A stretch of 64,000 bases of DNA from Curtobacterium sp. MCPF17_002 (GTDB lineage Bacteria; Actinomycetota; Actinomycetes; Actinomycetales; Microbacteriaceae): positions 2,852,001 through 2,916,000 of the forward strand of contig NZ_CP126251.1 of assembly GCF_003234115.2 (NCBI RefSeq), in the 5' to 3' direction. The notes under the pieces are model-generated. The model worked only from the letters and a program-made list of their open reading frames with translations, made no database searches and was not told the origin of the DNA. This document shows positions 34,938 through 43,522 of this stretch, piece after piece. Numbering within the stretch: position 1 is the stretch's first letter; every line of letters starts with the position of its first letter. The position numbers were made by a program, and so were the translations under genes.

Positions 34938-37601
34938 ATGACCGACACGACCGACATCGCGACGGCCCGGCGGGTGGCCGGCACCGACCTGGCCGGGAGG
35001 CCCGGCTCGGCTCCCACGGACACGCCCGCCCCGACGGGACTCGCCGTCGAACACCTCCGTGACGCCCTCGGGATCGGCGCGGCCGAGCCGCGGCTCTCGT
35101 GGCACGTCCCGACCGCGCCCTCCGGGTGGGAACCCGCCCGGGCAGAAGTCGAACTGCTGCACCGATCTGCCGGCGCCGACGGCGGGACCGTCGCCGAGGT
35201 GGACGTGTCCGGGGTCCTCGTCCCGTGGCCGTTCGCGCCGTTGACGTCCCGCGAACGCGCCGTGTGGCGCGTCCGCACCACCGGGGTGGACGGCCACGCG
35301 ACCGACTGGAGCGAGTCCCTGGAGGTCGAGGCGGGCCTCCTGTCCGACACCGACTGGACCGCCTCGTTCGTCGCCGCCCCCTGGCGGGAGAACACGCGCG
35401 TCGACCAGGCGCCGCCGATCCTGCGCCGCGAGGTCGCCCTCCGCGGGGACGTCGTCCGCGCACGCCTCGTGGTGGCGAGTCTCGGCCTGCACGAGGTGAC
35501 CATCGACGGCGAGCGCGTGGGCGACGCCGAACTCGCGCCGGGCTGGACCTCCTTCGGGCACCGCGTCCGCTACCTCGTCCACGACGCCACCCCGCACCTG
35601 GCGGGGGGCGCACGGACCGTCGCGCTCGGGGCGCGCCTCGGCGACGGCTGGTACCGCGGCCGCATCACGTGGGACGACCGCGTCCGCAACGTCTACGGCG
35701 ACCGGCTGGCGCTCATCGCCCAGCTCGAGGTCGAGTACGCCGACGGCTCCTCGGAGACGTTCGGCACCGATGACTCCTGGCGCGCGTCGCGCGGCGGGAT
35801 CCTGCTCTCCGGGCTCTACGACGGGGAGAAGTGGGACGGCAGGGTCGAACCCGGCGGTTGGCAGGCTGCCGGGTTCGACGACTCCGGCTGGGACGCCGTC
35901 GAGGTGCTCGACCGTCCCGCGGCCGCACTCGTACCGTTCGACGGTCCCGTGGTCCGGGTCACCGAGGAGATCGAGCCGGTGTGGTCGCGGCGGTGGGACG
36001 CGGGCGCGATCCAGCTCGACTTCGGGCAGAACCTGCCCGGACGTCTTCGGATCCGGAACCACCCCGTCGGACCGTTCGGCGTCACGCTCCGGCACGCCGA
36101 GGTGATGCAGGACGACGAGCTCGCCACCCGCCCGCTCCGCACCGCGAAGGCCACCGACGTCTACTACTCCGGCCCCGACGACGACGGCACCGGCAGCTGG
36201 GAGCCTCGGTTCACCGTCCACGGGTTCCGGTACGCCGAGGTCGAGGGATGGCCGGTCGAACAGCTGGAGCCGGGCGACGTCGTCGCCGAGGTCATCCACT
36301 CGGACATGCGACGGACCGGCTGGTTCCGCTGCTCCGACCCGCGCCTGGAGCAGTTGCACGAGAACGTCGTCTGGTCGATGCGCGGCAACTTCGTCGACGT
36401 CCCGACCGACTGCCCCCAGCGCGACGAGCGGCTCGGCTGGACCGGCGACCTGCAGGTGTTCACCCCCACCGCCGCGTTCCTCTACGACTGCGCCGGCGTC
36501 GTGCGGTCGTGGCTCCGCGACCTGGCGCTCGAGCAGCGACCGGACGGCGGCGTGCCGTTCTTCGTGCCGACCCTGCCCGACTCCGATCCGGCCGGTCACC
36601 ACGCGGCCGTCTGGGGCGACGCGGCGACGCTCACGCCGTGGGCGCTCTACCAGGCGTTCGGCGACCGCGGGCTCCTCGAGGACCAGTGGGACTCGGCGAA
36701 GGCGTGGGTCGACGGCGTGCTCGCGACGTCGGACGAGCAGCTCGTCCGGTTCGAGGGGTTCGAGTTCGGCGACTGGCTCGACCCGTTGGCACCACCGGAG
36801 GACGCGGCTGCGGCCAAGGCCGACCGGTTCTGCCTGGCGACGGCGTACTCGTACCGGTCGACGTCGGTGCTCGCTGCCTGGGCGGCCGTCCTCGGGAACA
36901 CCGACGAGGCGACGCACTACGCGTCCGTCGCCGAGCGCATCCGGGACGGCTGGCGTGCCCGGTTCCTCTCGCCCGAGGGCACCGTCATCGACGACTCGCA
37001 GGCCTCCAGCGCGATCGCGCTCGTGTTCGGCCTCGTCGAGCCCGGCGGCCCGGTCGGTGAACGGCTCGCCGAGCTCGTCCGCGAGAACGGGCACCGGATC
37101 GGGACGGGCTTCGCCGGGACCCCGGTCGTCTGCGACGCGTTGCTCCTCGCGGGGAAGCCCGACGACGCCTACGCGATGTTGCTGCAGGACGAGTGCCCCT
37201 CGTGGCTGTACCCGCTCACGCAGGGCGCCACGACGATCTGGGAGCGCTGGGACTCGCTGCTGCCGGACGGCCGCGTGAACTCGGGCGGGATGACCTCGTT
37301 CAACCACTACGCGCTGGGGTCGGTCGCCGACTTCATGCACCGTGTCGTGGCCGGCATCGCCCCTGCTGCGCCCGGCTACCGTGAGATCCGGTTCGCCCCG
37401 CGGCCCGGCGGTGGCCTGACCTCGGCCGGTGCGACGCTCGACACCCCGTACGGGCGGGCGTCGATCGACTGGACGCTGTCCGACGGCACCCTCTCGGTCA
37501 CGGCCACGGTGCCGGTCGGTGCGACGGCGGTGCTCGACCTGCCGGGAGCCGATCCGGTCCCGCTCGCCCACGGGACGTGGGAGGCGTCCGTCCCCGTGTG
37601 A
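34938..37601 (+). CDS. GH78 alpha-L-rhamnosidase B
   Basis: Predicted 887-residue rhamnosidase with the full classical domain set: an N-terminal Fn3-like domain (about 30-130), a beta-sandwich carbohydrate domain (about 140-330), the Bac_rhamnosid region, the (alpha/alpha)6 catalytic barrel and a C-terminal beta domain. The catalytic motif VPTDCPQRDERLGWTGD is intact (488-504; general-acid Glu497). No signal peptide, so it acts inside on imported rhamnosides. The ATG at 34938 is chosen because AAAGGA precedes it; an ATG at 34911 overlaps the permease stop and adds nine residues. It is the last gene of the transporter A operon. Confidence 0.95.
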   Translation: MTDTTDIATARRVAGTDLAGRPGSAPTDTPAPTGLAVEHLRDALGIGAAEPRLSWHVPTAPSGWEPARAEVELLHRSAGADGGTVAEVDVSGVLVPWPFAPLTSRERAVWRVRTTGVDGHATDWSESLEVEAGLLSDTDWTASFVAAPWRENTRVDQAPPILRREVALRGDVVRARLVVASLGLHEVTIDGERVGDAELAPGWTSFGHRVRYLVHDATPHLAGGARTVALGARLGDGWYRGRITWDDRVRNVYGDRLALIAQLEVEYADGSSETFGTDDSWRASRGGILLSGLYDGEKWDGRVEPGGWQAAGFDDSGWDAVEVLDRPAAALVPFDGPVVRVTEEIEPVWSRRWDAGAIQLDFGQNLPGRLRIRNHPVGPFGVTLRHAEVMQDDELATRPLRTAKATDVYYSGPDDDGTGSWEPRFTVHGFRYAEVEGWPVEQLEPGDVVAEVIHSDMRRTGWFRCSDPRLEQLHENVVWSMRGNFVDVPTDCPQRDERLGWTGDLQVFTPTAAFLYDCAGVVRSWLRDLALEQRPDGGVPFFVPTLPDSDPAGHHAAVWGDAATLTPWALYQAFGDRGLLEDQWDSAKAWVDGVLATSDEQLVRFEGFEFGDWLDPLAPPEDAAAAKADRFCLATAYSYRSTSVLAAWAAVLGNTDEATHYASVAERIRDGWRARFLSPEGTVIDDSQASSAIALVFGLVEPGGPVGERLAELVRENGHRIGTGFAGTPVVCDALLLAGKPDDAYAMLLQDECPSWLYPLTQGATTIWERWDSLLPDGRVNSGGMTSFNHYALGSVADFMHRVVAGIAPAAPGYREIRFAPRPGGGLTSAGATLDTPYGRASIDWTLSDGTLSVTATVPVGATAVLDLPGADPVPLAHGTWEASVPV

Positions 37602-37615
37602 GGCGCGTGGCCGCT

Positions 37616-37762
37616 CTCGCACCGTGCGAGCCTCGCACCGTGCGAGCCTCGCACGGTGCGAGGGTCGCACCGTGCGAGGGCCGCGGCCCGCGACGTGCGG
37701 TGCGAGGTTGCGGATTCCGTGCGCCCCCCAGGGAACCGCACGGAGTCCGCAACCTCGCACCA
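37616..37762. repeat. CTCGCACGGTGCGAG array and long hairpin
   Basis: Four 16-bp units based on the self-complementary CTCGCACCGTGCGAG run from 37616 to 37680. They are followed by a separate hairpin at 37699-37762 with 25-bp arms beginning GGTGCGAGGTTGCGGATTCC. Both lie between the convergent ends of GH78 B and the mutarotase gene, so at least one probably ends transcription. Confidence 0.75.
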
Positions 37763-37802
37763 GAGCGGGGCGGGCACCCGCCCCGCGCCGCGCCGCGCGG
37801 CG

Positions 37803-38144
37803 TCAGTCCGCCGCGGCCGCCAACTGGTCCTCGAGGTTGAACACCTCCGGCAGCACCCGCGCCGTCTGGTCCGCCCGCCCGGAGGCCCCGTCGAACAGGT
37901 CCTGCATGTGCGACTCCCACGCGGCAGCGACCTCGGACGCAGCGAGCGACGCATCGGCATCCGCGACGGAGTCCGTCTCGTAGTACCCGATGAGCAGGCC
38001 GTCGTCGTCGAGGAACAGCGAGTAGTTCCGCCGCCCCGCCGTCGCGATGGCCCGCAGCATGGCCGGCCACACGGCGGCGTGCCGCTCCCGGTAGGCATCA
38101 ATGTGCGCAGCCGCCACCTGCAGACGGAAGCAGACGCGTGTCAC
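37803..38144 (-). CDS. rhaM: L-rhamnose mutarotase
   Basis: Predicted 113-residue enzyme that equilibrates the alpha and beta anomers of L-rhamnose so that the isomerase gets its preferred form. The family pattern is clear: VCFRLQVAAAHIDAYRERHAAVWPAML at the start with the conserved His, and RNYSLFLDDDGLLIGYYE in the middle. The GTG at 38144 follows AGGAACGG. It lies 56 bp downstream of the MFS gene on the same strand, so the two probably form an operon under the 39601 operator. Confidence 0.94.
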   Translation of the reverse strand: MTRVCFRLQVAAAHIDAYRERHAAVWPAMLRAIATAGRRNYSLFLDDDGLLIGYYETDSVADADASLAASEVAAAWESHMQDLFDGASGRADQTARVLPEVFNLEDQLAAAAD

Positions 38145-38200
38145 GTGATCCGTTCCTCCAGGACCTGCCTGGAGGCCCGGATCACGCTGGTCCGCGTCGC

Positions 38201-39574
38201 TCACCTGCGCGTCCGCTCGCGTCCCGCTCCGCGCCCCTGGTCGCGCAGCGCCTGCTGGCGCGCGGCGTGCTCCTCGGGGGTGCGAACGGTGCCGGTGGTG
38301 CTGGTGACGGTGCCGTAGCGCTCGGCCTCGATCGCCTCGAGGGTCTTGCCCCGGGTGTCGGGGGCCCAGATCGTGCCGATCAGGGCCGACAGGGCGAGCA
38401 GACCGATGATGAGCCCGCCGAGGCCGCGCAGCCCGATGTCGGACAGGAGCAGCGGGAACCAGATGCTCAGGAGGCCGACCATCACACGGGCCGCGAGGAA
38501 CAGCACCCCCTGCGCGCTCGCGCGGTACCGGGTGGCGAAGAGCTCGGAGGTCCAGAGGCCGTAGAACGCCTGTGCACCGATGCCCGAGGAGATGCCCCAC
38601 GCGATCGCGAAGAACAGCAGGGTGCCGAGGTTCGCCGGTGCGTAGATGAGGACGGCCCAGGCGACGATCGCGAGGACCGCGCCGATCGCGTAGAGGAGGC
38701 GTCGGCTCATCCGGTCGGCGAAGCGCATGAACCCGAAGTAGGTCGCGGCGACCGTGCAGCCCCAGACCAGGATCTGCAGCCCGTACTGCTCGGGGACGCT
38801 CGTGACGCCGGTCGCGGAGTACACGCGCGGCTGGAAGATGCCGGCCTGTCCGGCGACGGTGTTCCAGAGCGCGTAGACGCCGAACAGGAACAGCATCGCG
38901 GTGAGGTTCTTGCGCCGGCTGAAGAGCTGCGTGAAGCCGTGGAAGAAGTTCGCGCTGCCGGTGGCCGCGCGCTCGTCCTTCCAGATCGTCGACTCGGGCA
39001 GGCCGCGCCGGAGCCACCACACGACCGCGGCGACGACGAACAGGTGCGCGAAGATCAGCCGGCTGCCGAGGAGCCCGAGCGGTGCGGCGGCGATGGCGAG
39101 GGCGAACCCGACCATCGGCCCGATCGACCAGGCGAGCTGCGCGGTGCCGACGTGGGCGGCGCGCTTGTCGGCCGGGGCCTGCTCGGCGATGTAGGTCCAG
39201 CTGGCGGGGACCCCGGCGCCGACGGCGATGCCGGTCAGGATGAACCCGACGAGGAGCATGCCGTAGCTGCCGGCGAACACCGCGAGCAGGATGCCGAGCA
39301 TGTAGAGGAGCAGGTCGTACGTGTAGATGAACTTGCGGCCGTAGCGGTCGCAGAGGGGGCCGCCGATGATCGCTCCGGCGGCGGCGCCGAACGCGTTCGC
39401 GGACAGGCTCGCGAGGAGCCCGACCTGCAGGTCCCCGATGTGGAACTGCGCCTGCCAGAGACTGAGGCTCGTGGCGATCGCGATGATCGACCCGGACTCG
39501 ATGTAGTTCGACATGGCGACGGAGATCGTCGCCTTCCAGCCCGTGGTGTTGCGGGCTCCGATACGGACCGCCAT
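38201..39574 (-). CDS. MFS sugar transporter (probable L-rhamnose permease)
   Basis: Predicted 457-residue major-facilitator protein with twelve helices. Sugar-porter signatures are visible: GGPLCDRYGRKFIYTYDLLL in the helix 2-3 loop, a PESTIWKDE central loop (normally PESPRW), and a helix 8-9 loop FADRMSRRLLYAIG. The C-terminus is a charged Thr/Arg tail. GGAGGACCA precedes the ATG at 39574. Association with rhaM and with the shared TGAAACGATTCA operator makes free L-rhamnose the likely substrate (inference). Confidence 0.9.
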   Translation of the reverse strand: MAVRIGARNTTGWKATISVAMSNYIESGSIIAIATSLSLWQAQFHIGDLQVGLLASLSANAFGAAAGAIIGGPLCDRYGRKFIYTYDLLLYMLGILLAVFAGSYGMLLVGFILTGIAVGAGVPASWTYIAEQAPADKRAAHVGTAQLAWSIGPMVGFALAIAAAPLGLLGSRLIFAHLFVVAAVVWWLRRGLPESTIWKDERAATGSANFFHGFTQLFSRRKNLTAMLFLFGVYALWNTVAGQAGIFQPRVYSATGVTSVPEQYGLQILVWGCTVAATYFGFMRFADRMSRRLLYAIGAVLAIVAWAVLIYAPANLGTLLFFAIAWGISSGIGAQAFYGLWTSELFATRYRASAQGVLFLAARVMVGLLSIWFPLLLSDIGLRGLGGLIIGLLALSALIGTIWAPDTRGKTLEAIEAERYGTVTSTTGTVRTPEEHAARQQALRDQGRGAGRERTRR

Positions 39575-39600
39575 TGGTCCTCCGTTCGTGCGTTCGTCGG

Positions 39601-39612
39601 TGAATCGTTTCA
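39601..39612. promoter_or_regulatory. Rhamnose-regulon operator (MFS-rhaM promoter)
   Basis: TGAATCGTTTCA, the exact reverse complement of the operator at 27769, 31530 and 49401. It lies 27 bp before the MFS start codon, in the gap shared with the divergent lacI gene. Confidence 0.75.
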
Positions 39613-39678
39613 ACGGTGCTGCGAGGACAGTACTCGTCGACCGGCACGGAGGGCAAGTCGTGCCCGTGCGGTGGGCCG

Positions 39679-39800
39679 ATCCGCTCGTAGGAGGCCGAAT
39701 CGCTCGTAGGAGGTCGAATCGCTCGTGGGGGGTCGATCCGCGCGTAGGAGGCAGAATCGCTCGTAGGAGGCCGAAACTTCCGACCTCCTACGCGCGGATC
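39679..39800. repeat. 19-bp tandem repeat with 17-bp inverted repeat upstream of lacI 1
   Basis: Units close to GAATCGCTCGTAGGAGGCC are repeated about five times. The copy at 39734 (GATCCGCGCGTAGGAGG) has a perfect 17-bp reverse complement at 39784-39800, so the region can fold into a long hairpin. This and the next repeat fill the 407-bp gap between the MFS and lacI genes; I see no gene in it. Confidence 0.75.
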
Positions 39801-39832
39801 CGCTTCCTATTGCGCGCGCGATGGGAAAGAAC

Positions 39833-39932
39833 AGCCACGAAGCCACCACAGAGCAGCCACGAAGCCACCACGGAACCACCACAGAGCAGCCACGAAGCCA
39901 CCACGGAACCACCACAGCACCACCACGAACGC
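39833..39932. repeat. 33-bp tandem repeat upstream of lacI 1
   Basis: About three copies of a 33-bp CA-rich unit containing GAGCAGCCACGAAGCCACCA. It is strongly purine-pyrimidine biased compared with its surroundings. No inverted symmetry is obvious. Confidence 0.75.
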
Positions 39933-40019
39933 GGCCGAACCCCGAAGAACCATCACGAACCACGACGACACCAGCCCCACGGACGCCACGATTCCCCACG
40001 CGGGTGCCAGGATGACCCC

Positions 40020-41030
40020 ATGGCAGTGAGCGTTCGTGACGTCGCAGCGCTCGCCGGCGTGTCCCTCGGCACGGTCTCGAACGTGCTGAACCGCCCCGAC
40101 AAGGTCGCCCCCGGCACCGTCGAGCGGGTACAGTCCGCCATCGCGCAGCTCGGCTTCGTCCGCAACGACTCCGCCCGCCAGCTCCGTGCCGGCCGGAGCT
40201 CCACCGTGGGCCTCATCGTGCTCGACGGCGGCAACCCGTTCTTCACCGACGTCGCCCGGGGCGCCGAGGACGCCGCGATGCAGAAGGGTCTCGCCGTCCT
40301 CGTCGGCAACTCCGACGAGTCCGTGGACCGCGAGCACACCTACGTCGACCTCTTCGAGGAACGCCGCGTCGCCGGACTCCTCATCTCGCCCGCGGGCGAC
40401 GACCTCAGCCGACTCGGACGTCTCCGCGACCAGGGCACCGCCGTCGTCCTGGTCGACCGCCGTGCCGACGACGAGCACTTCGCGTCCGTCTCCGTCGACG
40501 ACGTGGCGGGTGGGCACATCGCGGTGTCGCACCTCGCGACGATCGGTCGGCGTCGGATCGCCTTCGTCGGCGGGCCGTTCGGCATCCGGCAGGTCACCGA
40601 CCGCCATGCCGGGGCCGTCGCCGCAGCCGCCGGGGCCGGGGTCTCCCTCGAGGTGCTGACGACCGGCTCGCTGTCGGTCCTCGAGGGCCGCCGCATCGGC
40701 GAGGAGATCCAGGCGCGCCCGGTGTCGGAGCGGCCGGACGCGGTGTTCGCGGCGAACGACCTGCTCGCCGTCGGGCTCGAGCAGGCGTTCATCATGCGCG
40801 GGTCGATCCGGGTGCCGGACGAGATCGCGATCGTGGGCTACGACGACATCGCGTTCGCCGAGGCCGCCGTCGTCCCCCTCACCTCGGTGCGTCAGCCGGC
40901 GCAGGACCTCGGGCGGCGGGCGATCGAACTGCTGCTCCTCCAGGTCGAGGAGGGCCAGGGCGTCGAGTCGCTCCACGTCGAGTTCACCCCCGAGCTCGTC
41001 GTGCGGCAGTCCACCGTCGCCGAGCGCTGA
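40020..41030 (+). CDS. LacI-family transcriptional regulator 1
   Basis: Predicted 336-residue repressor. The N-terminal DNA-binding domain is SVRDVAALAGVSLGTVSNVL with hinge region RNDSARQLRAGRSSTVGL; the periplasmic-binding-protein-like core ends with IVGYDDIAFAEAAVVPLTSV. It is divergent from the MFS-rhaM operon that carries a TGAAACGATTCA operator, which makes it the first candidate for the rhamnose-regulon repressor (inference). CAGGAT lies 6 nt before the ATG and no ribosome site is seen, so the mRNA may be leaderless. Confidence 0.92.
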   Translation: MAVSVRDVAALAGVSLGTVSNVLNRPDKVAPGTVERVQSAIAQLGFVRNDSARQLRAGRSSTVGLIVLDGGNPFFTDVARGAEDAAMQKGLAVLVGNSDESVDREHTYVDLFEERRVAGLLISPAGDDLSRLGRLRDQGTAVVLVDRRADDEHFASVSVDDVAGGHIAVSHLATIGRRRIAFVGGPFGIRQVTDRHAGAVAAAAGAGVSLEVLTTGSLSVLEGRRIGEEIQARPVSERPDAVFAANDLLAVGLEQAFIMRGSIRVPDEIAIVGYDDIAFAEAAVVPLTSVRQPAQDLGRRAIELLLLQVEEGQGVESLHVEFTPELVVRQSTVAER

Positions 41031-41094
41031 CCCGCAGCGCACGCAGCGCGCAGCGCCCACAGCGCGCAGCGCATGCGCCGCGCGAACGTGCGAC

Positions 41095-41156
41095 GTTTCG
41101 CACTGACCGACAGTTCACGCCGGCACGGACCCGTGAACTGTCGCACGGCCCGAAAC
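41095..41156. terminator. CGACAGTTCACG-type hairpin after lacI 1
   Basis: Inner arms CGACAGTTCACG / CGTGAACTGTCG pair perfectly over 12 bp, with outer arms GTTTCG / CGAAAC. It lies 65 bp after lacI 1 and is followed by a second palindrome at 41171. Confidence 0.65.
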
Positions 41157-41170
41157 GGCGACCCACCACC

Positions 41171-41213
41171 GGACGGGAGGCGCGTGGCGGCCCCGCACCG
41201 CGCCTCCAGGCCG
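41171..41213. repeat. CTGGAGGCGCGG-type palindrome before lacI 2
   Basis: Arms GGACGGGAGGCGCG and CGCGCCTCCAGGCC are imperfect, with the left arm altered at two positions. It separates the two lacI genes. Confidence 0.65.
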
Positions 41214-41255
41214 TCACGTGTCGGCACCACCGCGCCCGCCACCTACGATCGGAAC

Positions 41256-42350
41256 ATGGTGCATGTCCCACGGCGCGACGGACCGCCGAGCGTGCACCAC
41301 GTCGCCGCTCGCGCGGGCGTGTCGCTCGCGACCGTCTCGAACGTCCTCAACCACCCCGAGCGGGTCGCGGACCGGACCGCCTCCCGGGTGCGCGCCGCGA
41401 TCGACGAACTCGGGTACACCCCGAACCGCAACGCCCGAGCGCTCGTGTCCGGGAGCACCCGCGCCATCGGCCTCGTCGTCATGTCGCTCCGGAACTCCCT
41501 GTTCAGCGACATGGTGAACGGTGCCCAGCTCGAGGCGCGACGGCGTGGGCACGCGCTGCTCATCGCGAGCAGCGAGGACGACCTCGAGGCGCAGGGCGAC
41601 CACCTCGCGTACCTCGAGAGCACGCGGGTGTCCGGGATCCTCCTCGCCACGATGACGGAGTCCCGCGAGCAGGTCGACCTCACCCGGCGGCACGGGCACC
41701 CGGTCGTCTACGTGAACTACGAACCGTCCGAGGTCGAGGCGTGCTCGGTGGTGGTCGACAACGAGCAGGCGGCGTACCTCGCGACGACGCACCTCGTCGA
41801 GCGGGGGTGCAAGCGGATCGGTTTCGTCAGCGCCCGTCCCGACCTGCAGCCCGTGAGCCGGCGGCGCGAGGGCGTCCTCCGAGCGATCGCGGAGCACCCC
41901 GGCGTGACGCTCGTCGACATCGACGCCGGGGACATCGACCCCGTCGGCGGCACCGACGCCGGAGCCAGGATCGCGCGGATGCCGGTGTCGGAGCGGCCCG
42001 ACGGGGTGCTCGGGGTGACGGACCTCCTGGCGATGGCGGTCGTCACGGAGCTGCGCGCGTCGGGGCTCCGCGTGCCGGAGGACATCCCCGTCTCGGGCTG
42101 CGACCACAACTCCGTGGCGTGGGGTGGAGCCGTCCCCCTCACCTCGGTCACGATGCACGGCGCGGAGATGGGCGCAGCGGCGGTCGGGCTGCTCGTCGAC
42201 GAGCTGCGGGACCCGCCGGGCGAGCACGTGCACCGCACCGTGCTGATCGGCAGCGAGCTCGTGGCGCGGGAGAGCACGCTCGGTCGGGCTGCCGCGGCGG
42301 CGGCCGCGCGGGGCCGGAGGCCGAGCGACCCGAGGTTGCGGGAGAGCTGA
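41256..42350 (+). CDS. LacI-family transcriptional regulator 2
   Basis: Predicted 364-residue repressor: DNA-binding helix SVHHVAARAGVSLATVSNVL, hinge RNARALVSGSTRAIGLVV, and a LacI core ending VSGCDHNSVAWGGAVPLTSV, where the usual GYDD is replaced by GCDHN. A basic Ala-rich tail ends the protein. TACGAT lies exactly 6 nt before the ATG, so the transcript is probably leaderless. It faces the transporter B cassette across a repeat-rich gap whose promoter carries a variant operator (TGAAACGTTCTA), so it may regulate that cassette (inference). Confidence 0.92.
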   Translation: MVHVPRRDGPPSVHHVAARAGVSLATVSNVLNHPERVADRTASRVRAAIDELGYTPNRNARALVSGSTRAIGLVVMSLRNSLFSDMVNGAQLEARRRGHALLIASSEDDLEAQGDHLAYLESTRVSGILLATMTESREQVDLTRRHGHPVVYVNYEPSEVEACSVVVDNEQAAYLATTHLVERGCKRIGFVSARPDLQPVSRRREGVLRAIAEHPGVTLVDIDAGDIDPVGGTDAGARIARMPVSERPDGVLGVTDLLAMAVVTELRASGLRVPEDIPVSGCDHNSVAWGGAVPLTSVTMHGAEMGAAAVGLLVDELRDPPGEHVHRTVLIGSELVARESTLGRAAAAAAARGRRPSDPRLRES

Positions 42351-42375
42351 GGCGGGGCGGGCGGCGTCGCGGGCC

Positions 42376-42512
42376 GCGCGCTTGCGCGGGGCCCGCGCGC
42401 TTGCGCGGGGCCCGCGCGCTTGCGCGGGGCCCGCGCGCTTGCGCGGGGCTGCGCCCGCGCGCTTGCGCGGGGCTGCGCCCGCGCGCTTGCGCGGGGCTGC
42501 GCCCGCGCGCGG
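42376..42512. repeat. Tandem array after lacI 2
   Basis: Three 19-bp units GCGCGCTTGCGCGGGGCCC are followed by three 24-bp units in which the end is extended to GGGGCTGCGCCC. The array starts about 25 bp after the lacI 2 stop and ends in a GGCGCAAGCGCG segment that is complementary to the repeat. Confidence 0.85.
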
Positions 42513-42527
42513 CGGCGCAAGCGCGTG

Positions 42528-43294
42528 CCCCGAGTCTCGGCTGGGCGGACAGTTTCTGGCCAGCAGGACCCGCATTCTGTCCGCCGGCCCGAGACTCGGC
42601 CGACGGCCGGACCGGACAGTTCGGCGCACACTGTCGCGTTGGCGGACGCGGCGGCGGCCGCCTTCCGGACGGGAGGCGCGGTGCGGGTGGGTGCCGCGCC
42701 TCCAGTCCGGTGGGACGCGAGCCGGCGCCGGGGGCGACGCGGCGCGACTCCACGGGCTGGGCGACAGTTCACGGGTCCGCGCCCCCGAAACCTGTCGCCT
42801 GGCGCGAAAACTCGCCACCGCGGCGCGCGGGCGGCCCGAGTCTCGGCTGGGCGGACAGTTTCGAGCCAGTGGGACCCGCATTCTGTCCGCCGGCCCGAGT
42901 CTCGGCGGACGGCCGGCGCCGCCCGCCGCCCGGCACCCGCCGGCGACGACGCGGCGCGACTCCACGGGCTGGGCGACAGTTCACGGGTCCTCGCCCCCGA
43001 AACCTGTCGCCTGGCGCGAAAACTCGCCACCGCGGCGCGCGGGCGCGGCCCGAGACTCGGCTGGGCGGACAGTTTCGGGCCAGTGGGACCCGCATTCTGT
43101 CCGCCGGCCCAAGTCTCGGCGGACGGCCGGACGGCCGGACGGCCGGACGGCCGGACGGCCGCCCGCAGCCGCCGGCGCAGCCGCCGCCGGCGCCGGCAAC
43201 GACGCGGCGCGACTCCACGGGCTGGGCGACAGTTCACGGGTCGCGCCGGACGAAATGTGTCGGCCGACACGAAATCCCGCCGCCGCGCCGCGCG
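42528..43294. repeat. Triplicated composite hairpin repeat field
   Basis: Two unlike hairpins alternate three times. Type B (42528-42600, 42835-42906, 43049-43120) has outer arms CCGAGTCTCGG and inner arms GCGGACAG / CTGTCCGC. Type C (42735-42831, 42948-43043, 43201-43294) begins GACGCGGCGCGACTCCACGG and contains GGGCGACAGTTCACGGG with a matching CCTGTCGCC. Between B1 and C1 lies one palindrome of the CTGGAGGCGCGG family (42665-42710), and between B3 and C3 five tandem GGACGGCC units. No gene is visible in the whole gap 42351-43522. Confidence 0.85.
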
Positions 43295-43385
43295 CAGCGA
43301 GCCAGCCCGCGACACGCCGAACGCCACGCCGCCGCACCACGAGTGTGCGCGAGCACGCACTTGCGTAACGAATCCGGACTGGCGA

Positions 43386-43432
43386 TTGACACGCTTCAAT
43401 CGGCGTGGTTCCATTCCGATTGAAACGTTCTA
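43386..43432 (+). promoter_or_regulatory. Promoter and variant operator of transporter cassette B
   Basis: TTGACA at 43386-43391 is a consensus -35; the -10 region 17 bp on is poor (TTCCAT). Arms CTTCAATCGG and CCGATTGAA form an inverted repeat across the promoter, and TGAAACGTTCTA at 43421-43432 is a degenerate form of the rhamnose-regulon operator. A LacI protein could therefore cover the promoter. Confidence 0.6.
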
Positions 43433-43522
43433 AACAGCAGCACCGGAGCCCCGCAGCGGAGCGGGATCCGGGTCCGTTTCACCCCGGGGTACCCCGCCCC
43501 GGGCCTTACGAGGAGGTAAGGA

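Noticed and set aside
39821-40015. 64-residue open frame before lacI 1
   Set aside because: It has no ribosome site, and its His/Thr/Gln repeats merely reflect the 33-bp tandem repeat, whose length is a multiple of three.
42376-42512. Possible CRISPR array
   Set aside because: Units are contiguous tandem repeats with no unique spacers, and no cas gene lies near.
42351-43522. Degraded insertion sequence
   Set aside because: I found no transposase fragment, no terminal inverted repeats bounding the field and no target duplication. The hairpins could be mobile, but not as a classic IS.
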